Assembly: GCA_037974665.1 (NCBI GenBank)
Contig: CM075768.1
Location: 13,507,001-13,571,000, forward strand
Source of the DNA: Ehretia macrophylla
Lineage: Eukaryota > Streptophyta > Magnoliopsida > Boraginales > Ehretiaceae
DNA length: 64,000 nt
Direction of reading: 5' to 3'
Made by a program: the position numbers and the translations under genes. Below the pieces are notes generated by a model that saw nothing but the letters and a program-made list of their open reading frames with translations, did no database searches and was not told the origin of the DNA. Every line of letters begins with the position of its first letter. Within the stretch, counting starts at the first letter, position 1. Shown piece by piece: positions 1-11,900 of the stretch.

Positions 1-270
1 CATCACAAAACCATAGCATATTGCCACAAATTTGTGACGAAAAATCTAATTTTTAGAGTCGTCGCATATTTGTCACTGAAATTTGCCCATCGTGGCCAAA
101 TTGTCGCAAGCTATGACGAATTTGCGACGCATTGTAAAATTCGTCACAGTTTCGTCTTAGTTTTCATGGAATGTGAGGGCCAAAAAGTTTTGTAGCAATT
201 TCGTCCCAATTTGTGACGATTTTAATTTCGTCACAAAATTTCGTCACAAATCACCTTCTTTTTTGTAGTG
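1..270. mobile_element. CACTA (En/Spm) transposon, one terminus
   Basis: The segment ends at 270 in a sequence whose reverse complement starts CACTACAAAAAAG, the usual start of plant CACTA elements. Inside it the short unit TTTGTGACGAAA recurs many times in both orientations, as expected of CACTA subterminal repeats. The other end lies outside the window. The three bases ATC after 270 would be one side of the 3-bp target duplication. No coding sequence of the element is visible. Confidence 0.8.
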
Positions 271-1305
271 ATCCTTAGATCTGAGACACTACGATTATCT
301 CATGATTAAGAATGTCATGATTTGCTGGTGCAAATAAGCTAGTCCTAATCATGGATTAGACAATGTATTCAGTGGTTGTGATTTATTCCGTCATGCAAAA
401 ATGAATGTGTAGATACGGAAACTGTCAATTGGGTGTCCTATTCAATCTGATTAATTGAGTGACTTGAAATCCTTGGCCAAAGTGGAATAGTGGAAGTCGT
501 TCCACAATTTATTCATTAGTCACTAATTAATTGGGTTTTGGCATATGGTCGAGTAAGAGAGTTTGACGACCCAATCCATGACTTTGGCTCGATTGGGATA
601 ATTGAGACAGTAGGATTTGATTGCATATAAATTATCATTTGGGTTCGCATACTTGCACTTCATCTTTAATTGGGCAATCATGATACACTGCTAGGTGTCA
701 CTCACGATTTGTGAATTAATTAGAAAGAGTTCTAATTTAATTAATTAGAGGAATTAATTATTTGTTATCGATTAATTATGAACCCGAGAGGTCACACACA
801 AATGAAATTTGCAGATTAATTGGATTAGAGAAAAGATTAAATTAAATTTAGGATTGTCCTAAATATTAATTTAATTGGGCTCATAGTAAATAGATGGTGA
901 TCTGATTATTATGGAACCCAAAAATGGTTATGTTAGTCCAGTCCACATATGACCCTAGGTCATGATGTGTCTCCTATATATTGCAGCATTCTAACAGACA
1001 ATAGCTAGCACAATTTTCATAGTCAGAATAAAATATAGGATTTCTCTAGAAACCTAGTGGGGGTAGAAATCCAATAAGCAAGTGCAGATTCTGTGTTGAT
1101 CAATCTTGGAGGCTTCACACGTGGGGAACTTGATTAAGATTCCACATCGAACTACGCTTCAAGAGGTAATCCTAGAACTATTGCAGATTTAATTTAATTA
1201 GATTAAATTATTATCTGATTTAAATTTGCATAATTAAATATGAATAGATACATAATTAATTTTTCGCTGCGCAATTATTTTAATTGTCATGTATATTTCC
1301 CAACA
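271..1305 (+). mobile_element. Copia-type LTR, right part (plus orientation)
   Basis: AT-rich LTR-like sequence ending in TTTCCCAACA at 1305 (CA-3' end). Several blocks recur in inverted orientation at 31233-32799, for example the block around AATCCTTGGCCAA and the block ATGAACCCGAGAGGTCACAC, which shows that both are copies of one LTR family. No primer site or coding region follows 1305, so it is either a 3' LTR or a solo LTR. Its left part is replaced or covered by the CACTA terminus. Confidence 0.65.
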
Positions 1306-1849
1306 AATACAATATGGTCTGGCCAAATTTATTGAAAAAGGAGTCATAAATACGAGGTGGTCCGGCCATCTAATCCCAATTAATCCATCAAATAAAGCGT
1401 TGTAGCTGATGAGAATTGGATCGTAATGAGGAGCTTCTTTCAGACAATGGTCTATCAGCCATGATAAAATAAGTTATTTTCTCATTGAAAATTTTGTTAG
1501 AGAAAGCAGTTGCACAGTTTAAATTTCCTTTCAGCCAGACAAGAGAAAGGGACCAGCGTAATTGTTTTGAGATTATTCTATTTACATCTCAACCGTTAAA
1601 ATTTACACGATTCTATTCTAAAATCAATTGATGTTAAATAAAATAATTTAGAATCTTATAAGATAGTCTTAAAATTAATAATTTGTCAATATAAGAGTAT
1701 TATCTTTTTAACTCTTCTCCTCACATGTGACGCGTCAAAGTGAGCGAATGATTCTTTTTTTTATCCTTTTAAAGAAGCCTAGCTGGTTAAATTAGAATAC
1801 ATCTAAGGAATGTTTCATTTTGCCTATCATTCTCTAATAAGAGCCCAAG
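1306..1849. other. Intergenic, no feature recognised
   Basis: AT-rich sequence without a convincing reading frame, repeat or terminal motif. Nothing is claimed here. Confidence 0.6.
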
Positions 1850-2490
1850 TTGTTCTGCGTGTTGTTGGATAATTACAATCCCAAGGGATTGGAAAATACA
1901 GAAGCTGACAAGCCAATCTGCAAGCCGGTTACTTTCTCTATAAACATAGATAACATGGTAGTTCGCATGACAACCAAGTATCTACCTGCAGTCCTCTTTT
2001 AGGCATCTCAATGGGTCGTTCTGGGAAGGTTCAACTCGAATCAGATTGCAAATTGTTTGCGAGTCCAACTCAATAATATATAAGTTCAACAAGGCCAAGG
2101 GACTCAGCACGATGCAAACCAGTCCCGCAGGCCGCAGTGCCATTAACTCAGCTCTATTATTTGTTGTCACCTCCAGATTCATGCCGAAGCCAGATACCCA
2201 GTCACCCTCCATGTTACGAAAGAGGCCCCCCAACACCAGCTCTACCGAGATTTCCTTTGGATCAACCATCAATACTCAATTTGCCAGCCAGTAGAACTTT
2301 CATAGCGAGGTTGAAGGTTTAGAACTTTCATAGCGAGGTTGAAGGTTGAGTTTCGCATAAGATTTCCAGGCATCTTCAAACCCTTTAGCCATCTTAATTG
2401 CAGAACTGATCAAAATCGCAGAACTTTCATTTACGATGTAAATATTCCAATTCCCAACTTGCGCAAGTTCCAGGCTTCGTTTACTCATAC
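1850..2490 (-). pseudogene. L1-type LINE fragment, RNase H-like domain
   Basis: Minus-strand reading frames resemble the C-terminal RNase H-like domain that follows reverse transcriptase in plant L1 elements. From 2272 downward one sees GGLFRNMEGDWVSGFGMN, then TTNNRAELMALR with the conserved acidic residue, then ESDS-like LDSQTICNLI. After a frame change (below 1982) comes a segment reading like H-YREANRLADWLA. 2300-2488 gives the stretch just upstream. The frame is broken and no start is preserved, so this is a dead fragment of a LINE, not a gene. Confidence 0.7.
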
Positions 2491-2844
2491 CCTTTCACCC
2501 TTTTAAACCTTTCACTTTTTTTTTTTCCATTTCTAGAAGAATAACATGTTGCGGCTTTTATGCAGTTAGAGGAAAAATCGATCCTACCTGAGAAACTTAA
2601 GAGTTTCCAACATTCGAAGATATATTAGTTAATTTTTAAGATGGAAGCTTAAATTTTTAATTATGGTGGTATGAGATTGTGTCATGGTCCAGTCTAATCA
2701 GTGGAGTGTTTCCTTTATTTTTTTATTTGAAAGGAGATAAAGCAATGAAATCAGCATCAACACTACCCACTAGTCATGTGAGGGGATGTTTCACCATTTA
2801 AATCTCAGTCTAAAAGATCTAAAGGCTTTTGGAATGTTTTTTAT

Positions 2845-3269
2845 GGGTAAATAGTGTATTACTTTTCTTTGTTTTATTAAAAATGTACAATATCTCTCTA
2901 TATTTTAAAAATTAGTTGATTACCTTCCTGTGTTTTTGTTAAAAATGTACAATATCTTCCTGTATTTTAAAAATTAGCTGATTACCTCCCTGTGTTTTAT
3001 AAAAGTAGCTAATTACCCCCATGTGCTTTTTAAAAATTAGCGCTTTTGTAAGAAAAATATAAGGGAGCAATCAACTATTTTTATAAAATAAAAGGGGGTA
3101 ATCAGCTACTTTTAGCAAAACACAGAGGGGTAATCAGCTAATTTTTAAAATATAGGGGGGTATTGTGCGTCTTTAGCAAAACACGTGGGGGTAATCAACT
3201 AATTTTTAAAACACAATGGGGTATTATGTATTTTTAACAAAACACAGGGGGGTAATACGTTATTTACCC
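2845..3269. mobile_element. Foldback MITE, Mutator-like, with 9-bp TSD
   Basis: The element is a long inverted repeat: it begins GGGTAAATAGTGTATTAC and ends GTAATACGTTATTTACCC, and the arms contain repeated units of the type GGGGTAATCAGCTAATTTTT. It is flanked by 9-bp direct repeats GTTTTTTAT (2836-2844) and GTTTTCTAT (3270-3278), one mismatch, the length made by Mutator-family transposases. It has no coding capacity. Confidence 0.8.
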
Positions 3270-3711
3270 GTTTTCTATTATATGACTGACCAACCGTTGT
3301 TATAGCACATAATTAACTAACCAACCAGTGTACATGTCCTTGGAAAACTTTTGTGCCATATCATTTTAACTCAATTTGTCAGCCCTTTTTTTATTATCAA
3401 CATTTTGGGAACTACTTGAAAACGACCATATATCAAACCCTCTAACAAAAATCATGTGAGTTTCACTACAAAGGAACATGTGTTACTATCACAAGGTCAC
3501 CCGTTTATAATATTTCTCCTAATATTTGCCACAGTAATTTCAACTTTTGCAGCAACTCCGTTTGAAGTCACTTCTTTCCATTCACCGCTTCTTCATCGAC
3601 ATGTAAAAGCCTTATAGCTAAAATCTGACTTAGGTCTAGGCCCCATTTTTTAGACAGTGGATTGATATTGAGTTAACTCAAGTCCATCTGACAATAGGCC
3701 CAACTTGTGCC
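3270..3711. other. Intergenic, no feature recognised
   Basis: No reading frame, repeat or RNA gene is supportable here. Confidence 0.6.
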
Positions 3712-4315
3712 CAGGGGCGGACCCCGGGGGAAGGGGGGGTGGGGCGGCAACCTCCAAAAAAACAAAATATTTAATGTATATTTATTTTGAAAAATAGATT
3801 TGGCTCCACTAATAAATATTATAAATGTTGTCAAAATTCACAAGATATGGATTAGCTTGGTGGTTGGTCACAAGCATGTTTACTTGGATGACGCGAGTTT
3901 TTGAACCACACCAAGCAACATGTTGTATTTTTTTGGCTATTAGCCTATTTGTAAGTTAATATTTGTAAGTTGGTGAAGGAAAAAAAAAAAAAAAAAAAGG
4001 AAACAAACTCAAAAGCTGTAAGCACTTCTTTTGCCAAGCCTTGTCGGAAACAAACTCAAAAGCTGTGTTGCACTTTTAAAAAAAACAAAAAAAACAAAAC
4101 TATCATCATCTTCATCTCCTTCTCAAAATTTTTCTGTAAATCTCAACTTTATTACACTATATCTTTTTGCAAATCTCAAATTAAAAGGTATATATGTGTG
4201 TGTGTAAAAAAAATTAAAACAGTAAAAATTAAGTGTCTTTTTTATAAATTCAAAAAACACTGTACAAAAAAAAAGTTTGCCCCCCTCCAACATTTTAATC
4301 CTAGGTCTGCCCCAG
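3712..4315. mobile_element. Non-autonomous hAT element
   Basis: Starts CAGGGGCGGACC and ends GGTCTGCCCCAG, an imperfect terminal inverted repeat of the common plant hAT type. Its left subterminal region is clearly similar to that of the element at 43338-44159, and both carry a tRNA-like stretch about 150 bp in. The interior is A-rich with no coding capacity. No matching 8-bp TSD is visible; the right flank is a TA microsatellite that may have overwritten it. Confidence 0.65.
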
Positions 4316-4749
4316 TATATATATATATATACCTATGTTTCCAAGCATTCTTCTAATGCCTTTGTCTGTATCATAATCTCTTCCAAGAGTTAAGGTGTCT
4401 TGTGACACATTGTTTAATAGATTGATTTCCACGATTCCAATTTCCGGGGCTTTCTTGCAATTGTTTATGAAGCGAGAGAAGCCTTCACCAAGCCAATGAG
4501 TCTTGGTAGGAGTGGGGCCAAGAATTTTATATTAGAGGTGACAAAGATTCATTTGGAAAAGTAGAAAGGTAATTAAGGTTGTTACGCTTTTGTGTAGGAC
4601 AAAATTTTTTATATACTTTAATATTTCAAATTATAAAGATAAGTAACAATCTTGTATTATGGGTGAAAGATAGGTAAAAAAGAAAAGAGTCTACCGAGTC
4701 TTGGCTCTCCCCATGTACATCTACCCATCCTTCACTTCATATTTAAATA

Positions 4750-5027
4750 AGGGAGAATTACACTACAAGTTCCAATTGTTTTTCATTTTTTTCAAATTAA
4801 TCCTCATTCTTTTAAATGGTTCAAATTAATCTTTAATGTTTTTAAAAAGTGTCAATTAAGTCCCTCCTGTTTGGAAATAATGGAGACTAAATTGATACTT
4901 GTTGAAAAACATTAAGAATTAAATTGACACTTTTTGAAAAAATAGAGACTAATTTGAACTATTTAAAACAATGGGGACTAATTTGAAAAAAAGTTAAACA
5001 AATAGGACTATATATGCTCTTTTCCCT
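4750..5027. mobile_element. Foldback MITE
   Basis: Nearly the whole element is an inverted repeat with ends AGGGAGAATTACAC and the reverse complement of GCTCTTTTCCCT. The arms share the unit GGGACTAATTTGAA and its complement. The flanks ATTTAAATA (4741-4749) and ATTTGGAAA (5028-5036) match at 6 of 9 bases, compatible with an eroded Mutator-type duplication. Confidence 0.65.
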
Positions 5028-5380
5028 ATTTGGAAAACCTCTTCAGAAGTGCATCTAATGGCGGGTGTAGAATTTTGTTAGTGGAAATGTAACGCACAAT
5101 TTAATACTCATATATAATTTTTAAATTTTTTTCTAGTAGAAATTAATTTATTTTTTAAACTACAAATTTTTCGAAAATACCCTTTATTTAAATTTTTTTA
5201 GGATCTGCAACTCCCCTTACTTTGTAAAATTATATCCACCTTGTGTGCATCCCAGTGGAATGCAATGAATGATACTCATTAACGAAGCATTGAACAATAA
5301 CAGTTAAATAATAGACCAATAAACAAATGCCAAACAAAGCCAACCATTTCAAAGTACCTTAAAATGGGTAAAATATTAAG
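5028..5380. other. AT-rich spacer with hAT-like relic
   Basis: A stretch from about 5058 (TGTAGAATTTTGTTAGTGG, then CAATTTAATACTCATATAT) is similar to sequence at 8720-8785 in intron 7 of the homeobox gene and more loosely to 49030-49100. It is probably the relic of a small hAT-type element. The rest shows nothing recognisable. Confidence 0.4.
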
Positions 5381-5399
5381 CAAACGGTTCCAAATTTAT

Positions 5400-5905
5400 G
5401 AGTTCATCAGACTTGACTCTCCGGCAAAAACCATAAACAGCATGAAACAATTGAAAGCAAAACAATAAATATAACCGAGTCTCAAAAGGCATTCAACAAC
5501 TCTTTGCTGGACCTGAGATGAAATTATCTGTGAAGAACCAATGAAGCTGAACTGCAACCTATTTGCTATATATAGTCTTCAAATCTTCTCTTTGACATTG
5601 TCTTCTGGCCGGAGAAGTCAATTCCCGAACCTCTAATTCTTGCAAAAATTTTGTATGATTCTTGGAATTAGAAGGGTGCGCTCTTGACTTCTTCTTATTT
5701 CTGCTCACTGCAAAATAAGCAAAGGATTAATATGGAATTTCCAATAAAATAGATATAGGTTTTTGCAGTGTAATTAACTTATTAGAAAAATCTACCATCC
5801 GGTACTGCCAGAAGGTCCCGCTCCCAGTGGGGGTGAACCCTACCGCAGGTCGCAAATTTGCGAGGTGATTGATCTGAGAGATCTCTCAGTACTTACAATT
5901 TAAGA
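5400..5905 (-). other. 3' UTR of the HDG2-like gene, with a probable intron
   Basis: Just after the stop codon (5906-5908) the minus strand reads AATT|GTAAGTACTG, a good splice donor (intron starts at 5896), and a matching acceptor TTTTGCAG|TGAGCAG ends at 5708. This suggests a 3' UTR intron of about 190 bp and a last non-coding exon running below 5707. The polyadenylation point cannot be placed reliably. A 3' UTR intron can make a transcript sensitive to nonsense-mediated decay, but its closeness to the stop codon makes that uncertain here. Confidence 0.5.
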
Positions 5906-8900
5906 TCACGCGCTGTCTGGTGGCAAGGATGCCTTGATCCGATCAACACTGCAAGCAATGAGATTATTGACAGTCGCAACTGATCCTAGAGAGAGCTTTG
6001 CATTTGGAGCTGAATCAACCAAAATCTGAAATGCAACTGTTATGAGTGATCCACCAGTTGCAGCTTCACTGTTTCCACCTCTGCGGCCTGCAGGCCCGTC
6101 TGGGAGTATAGCGAATCCAGAGGGAAGAAGGGCTATTAAATCTGGATCACCACCACTTAATACAACGTTCATAGCAACAACATCAATAGGTGCATAAACA
6201 ACATAGGACGCTGTTGAGTCCGTGCAACTTTCTTGCAATATCAGCATGTTACTCTGGCTTGAATTCGCGCTCTGTGAAGATTTTAAAGTATTTCAATATT
6301 CGATCCATTTCATCCAACTGCGATTGCTACATCGTAAAAAACAATTGAACAACTAATGAATGATTTGTACTTACATTCACTCGAAGGAGTGAGACACAAT
6401 TGCCAGTTTCGCGGCCATTAGCAATGTGTGCCATTTCTTGTACACCACCACCATTGGAAAGAATATCCCACTGCAAGTGGAGATTATATTGAGAGTCAAG
6501 ACAAAGAAATACTACAGCTCTTGAGCGTAATGTGGGTATAAATATATATATATATATATAGCTGATCCACAACTAAATGCTGTGTTATAGTATTCTTATA
6601 TACATAAATAATTAAATTCTAAACTACAATGTTGAATAATGGCCCGTATTAGTTAAATATGCTTAATAGGCCTATAGGTCTAAAACCTAATAGAAACACG
6701 ATTGCCTATAAATATATCTCTTGTCCTTTGTATTAGGTGTGACAAATATTGAGTGCATACACGAGAGGATTGATGAGCCATTGTAAGAGGGTTTTCTTTT
6801 ACTACTTTCATCATAATGAAATTATTCTCTTGCTGCTCGTGGACGTAAGCTTAGGCCGAATCACGCAAATTTATGTGTCCGTTAAATTTTTTGTTTCTAT
6901 ATGTTATCACCCTAGACTATCATAGCAAACAACGTAGTTGAATATCTCTTATGTTTTATAAATAAGCTAATTACCCCCTGTGTTTTAAAAACGTAGCTGA
7001 AATACTCTCTTGTGTTTTTAAAAACGTAGTTGAATACCCACTTCCGTTAGAAAAATTATTTATTTTAACAGGGGATATTCAACTACTTTTTTAAAATATA
7101 GGAAGGTAATCAGTTATATTTTTAAAATAAAGAGGGTTAATCAACTTATTTATAAAACACAATAAGTATATATTATACACTTTTGATAAAATACAAGAGG
7201 AGTGTTAAGTCGTTTACTTTAACATATATAAAGTAAAAATTACAGGACATAATTCTCTGAGCTATACTAAAAGTTCATGTTAATCCCTAAATATTTTACT
7301 TATGCAAAAGCTAAACTTTAAACTGTTAAAGGTGTTTTACTGTTAACTTTGCTTTCACAGATTAAACTTTATAATAGTTTAGAACTAAAACATACAAAAC
7401 TATAGTTTAAGCACTACATCGAACTTTCAAGATAGTTTACAAACTATTCTTGTCATTAATATACCCTGACATAAATTTCTATATTTGTGAAGCCAAATAG
7501 TTTTAATTTCCACTATAGATGATTTTGGTCATTCCTATTGGTTCTCAACTATACATTTATTTTTCTGAAAAATAAAACATATCCCGAGCCAGTAAAATAA
7601 ATCACCCATCTATGTTATAAAATAATATAAAATATAACAGTATTGATTGATTACTATATGCTTGCCAAACATGCTTTGATGCATCAAATAATGTCATAAA
7701 AATATATTATCTCATACAAATAGCTTAGCAAAGTCTTTTTTTTTTTAATTTAGAAAAGGCCTAAGGTCGTAACGTTGCGAAAGCGTACCTCGCTACGATT
7801 GTTCTCATCACGGAGGAAATCAAATACTCGTTTTGGTGGAATTGGAAGCCAAAAAGAAGTTGCAGCACTTAGCACAATGCCAGGAGGTCTTCCTGGATCG
7901 TCTACGCTCTTCCTGGTCATGACCCTTACATCGTCCGCTCCACTTCCGGACAAGGTTGTCCATGAGTGAGTTGTTGAGGCACTTACTCCAGCACAAAAAC
8001 TTATCACCATTCTTTCAGCCAACTTTAACATACTCTTTCTGCCTTCTTGATTTGTTATCACTATAAACCAGAAACAATCGATAAATTGTGTTAAATTAAT
8101 TGCAAAATTATTAATTTCCCACCTATATATTTATTGAATTTTTCGTTTTCCACTAGTGTAAAATCATTTCAAGTACTTGGTCATGGGTAAGACTTCAGTG
8201 TACCACCTCCCTATACTCCCTACTCATATACATGTGCGACCCACTTCTCTATCTCTATAGAGCATGGGGAGGTGGAGCACTAAAGAATTTCCGTAAATGA
8301 TTATTTCAAATAACCACTAATTCTACTAGAAAAATCGAATAAATTTGATGCTAGTAAATAAAGTTTTCTCAGTTTAGTATAATTCCTCTATTGCAGTTAT
8401 ATATTAGGTGGCAATTTGAACATATATGTGGTAGTAAAAAGTAAGTTGCATAAATATGGGAAAATACATATCCAATTTATTATACTATGAGATTACCCAT
8501 GTTATTAACGTTATTTGTCGCCATAGCGCTGGCAAGACGTTCACATTGACGATCAAGAGTAGAAACCCAACGTTTTGCACCAAATGCAAGACCAGCATTA
8601 ACAAGAGGCTTATATATATGATGAACACCTCTATCATCCACTTCAACATGTTCAATCCATGTAACCTGCAACATGGCAAACGATCAATTTTGAAATGCGT
8701 CAATGCCAAACTAATAAGTAGTAGCGGATCCAGAATTTTGTTCTATAGATGCTTAAAACACACAGTTTAATACTCATATATGGTAATTGTTTTTGGGAGG
8801 TGAGGTGGGGTGGGGGGCTTAATTGATTTTCAAGTCTAAAAACAGCTTAAAAATTTAGACATTTTTGAAAAATCAACTCTAACTCACTCTTTAATGCTAA

Positions 8901-11900
8901 AAAGTATTCACGAAGCTAAAAGAGATAGATTTTGCCCTATTTAACCGCTTGCCTTTGAGTATAAATTGATTTCAAGTCTAAAAACAACTTAAAATTTTAG
9001 ACATTTTTGAAAAATACAACTCTAACTCACTATTTAATGATTTTGCTTCAGGGTCAACAGGACTCCAATACATCAGCCTATGATAATAAGTATTCACAAA
9101 ACTAAAAGAAAGAGATTTCGCCCTACTTAACCGCTTACCTTTGTGTATAAATTGATTTCAAGTCTAAGAATAACTTAAAAATTTAGAAATTTTTGAAAAA
9201 TATAACTCTAACTCACTATTTAATTATTCTACCCTCAGGTTCTGCGGGACTACAACACATCCGCCTATGCTAATAAGTATTCACGAAGCTAAAAGAGATA
9301 GATTTTGCCCTACTTAACCGCTTACCTTTGAGTATCCATTTGGAAGTTCTTGAATTAAACATCCTGATGGCCTTCTTCGGCACCGGACTAGTGAACTCGG
9401 GCGTAAATTGTCTAGAGAAACATCCACCACGACCCATGTTCCATCAACCTGCTGTTTACAGTACCTGGCAAAATAGTTCTCGCGAGTCGGAACAAGCGGG
9501 GAGGGAACATGGAATTCTGCAGTCATCTGAGTATCAAAGCACAATCATCAAAATAAATCGCATTTGTTAATTAACACGCGTTGGCATTTTTCCTTAATAG
9601 GTGACCATACCAAAATGTAAGTATATATGCAACACTGAGCAAAGAGAAATATTGTATCCATTTTACCACTTGTAGTGCTCCATTGTAGTTTCCTGCTACT
9701 CCAGTTGATAGGACGTCAATGGTCATAGCTCTCGAGACAGTGCTTGAAAATACAGCTGACCATTGATTCTATTTATCACAAGAAAAGAATTGGTTTTAGT
9801 TGAGTTTCGGTACAGTTAAAGCTTTTGATCTTTTGGGAATTGAAAAAAGGGGGTTGATCTACTGATCGACCAATAGCCATCCTGCATACTAATACACAGG
9901 TGGGTTTCTGTGTGACTGCTGAATGGGTCATTGGCTGAACAGAAGAATTTTCTTGATAAAAGACATACCACATCCATGAGAATCTCAACAAGATTATTGT
10001 GATTCATTATAACAACACTAGTTTCCTTCGATGCTTCGGATTTAAATCCAACTGGTTTCGGACCAATTCCTCTTGGAAATGTCCTGAAATATTCATCCTC
10101 GCTTAGCACAGTAGTGCTGCGGTCGATGCTCGGCAGCCAAAGTGGTTCTCCAATCTGCGCCATCCCTATGAGCTCTTCCATGGCTGTTACCGCTAGTTCA
10201 ATAATGAATGGCTTATCTGCCTCAGTAGGTAAAACACTAAGGGTCTTCAATATGTCTCCTGCCCCAAACATGTCACTTGCTATGCTTGGTTGGCCTCCAT
10301 ATGAACTAGCTCCAAGATCGAGTGATCGCGGCGTCACTGGAGGAGAAAGGAGAGGGTAGCTCGAGAAGGGCTTGCCTACGTACTTTGCAGCTATACTCGA
10401 AATACGATCAATCTAGAAACATAGTAAACATAATTTGTAATACTTTCTTTGAAGAAGCAGCTAAAAAATTAAATGGTTAATTTTCTATTGAAAGAGAGAG
10501 AAATTATTGATCATCTTATTTGTTTAAGAGTTCTTAATGTTTGGCTGTTGGAACACTTTAGTCCTTAATTCTTAAAAATAAACCTTTTAATCCTTAAAGT
10601 TAATTTAGTGGGATAATATTAATTCTTATAGCAAAATTCGTCTATTTTTTGACTGCTTTATCATGTGGTTGGCACGGGTATGATCTTGCATGATACCAAT
10701 TTTGCGCTCAACTATGATGAATTATAACAGTCATGTGATAAAGCTGTAAAAAAAAAAAGATGAATTTTGCTATCGAGATTAATACTATCTCACTAAATTA
10801 ATTTTAAGGACTAAAATATTTATTTTTAAAAATCAGAGACCAAAGTGTCCCGACGATGAAACATTAAGGACTAATAGGAGCATTTATAATTTGTTTAATT
10901 GTATCGAATTAATTATACCTCTTCTCTCAATCTAGAATTCTCAACTCTCAACTGATGTTCATCAAATGACACCTCTCCTATAGCAGTTGGTCCTCCACAA
11001 GTTGGACATGAGGCATTGCTCAGAGCTTCTCTATACCTCATGTTTTCAGCGCGGAGTTTTTCATTCTCAGCTCGAAGGTGTGAGTTCTCATGGCGCTCGT
11101 GTTGTGTCTGTAAGTAATAAATGAAACGCGTTTAGCGAAATTCATTTATATCTTCTTTTTATAAAGCAAATCGAACACATATGTTAGTGATAATTCCTTT
11201 TGGTAAGTCAATCAGTTTAAATTTAAAATGTAAGAGAGGTGTGGGGTGTGGAAGGGCACATTCAAAAAATTCCAAAGCATTGTAACGGCCCTTTTCATTA
11301 TATTAAGACAAAATTATGCAAGTACACAAGTCCAAAATCCAAATTATGCATGATTAGAGATGAAATGCGACAGATAAGCACTAGCTAATTATGCGAAAAA
11401 AAATGCAAATAAGCAAAATATGGGTTAATATCACTTTTGATCTCTTATCGTTGACCTCATTGACACTTTGGTCCCTTATCTTCAAAAGTAAAACATTTCA
11501 TTCTCTTATCTTTTAACGTTGGGACACCGTTAGTTCTGATCGTTGATTCCGTTAAAAAAAGACAGAAAAACACGTGATTGACCAAAATACCTCTACCACC
11601 ACCAAATTGCAAGGGTATTTTGGTCAATCACAAGTTTTTTATATTTTTTTTTAACGGAATCAATGACAATGACTAGCGGTGTCCCAACTTTAAAAGATAA
11701 GGGACAAAAATGTCTCACTTTTAAAGATAAGAAACCAAAGTGTCAATGAAGTCAAAGATAAGGGACCAAAAGTGGTATTAAGCCTCAAAATATTTTACCT
11801 TAATTTGCGTTCGCTTATTTTGGAACCAAAATTTTACTTGCAACGGCTCCAACCCTAGTTCGCGGCCAAGTTCTTTCCTTTGCTTGTCATCAGGGTGAGG

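Noticed and set aside
3970..4356. Open frame of 128 codons on the plus strand
   Set aside because: Lysine-rich translation of A-runs inside a non-autonomous hAT element; no domain or codon bias.
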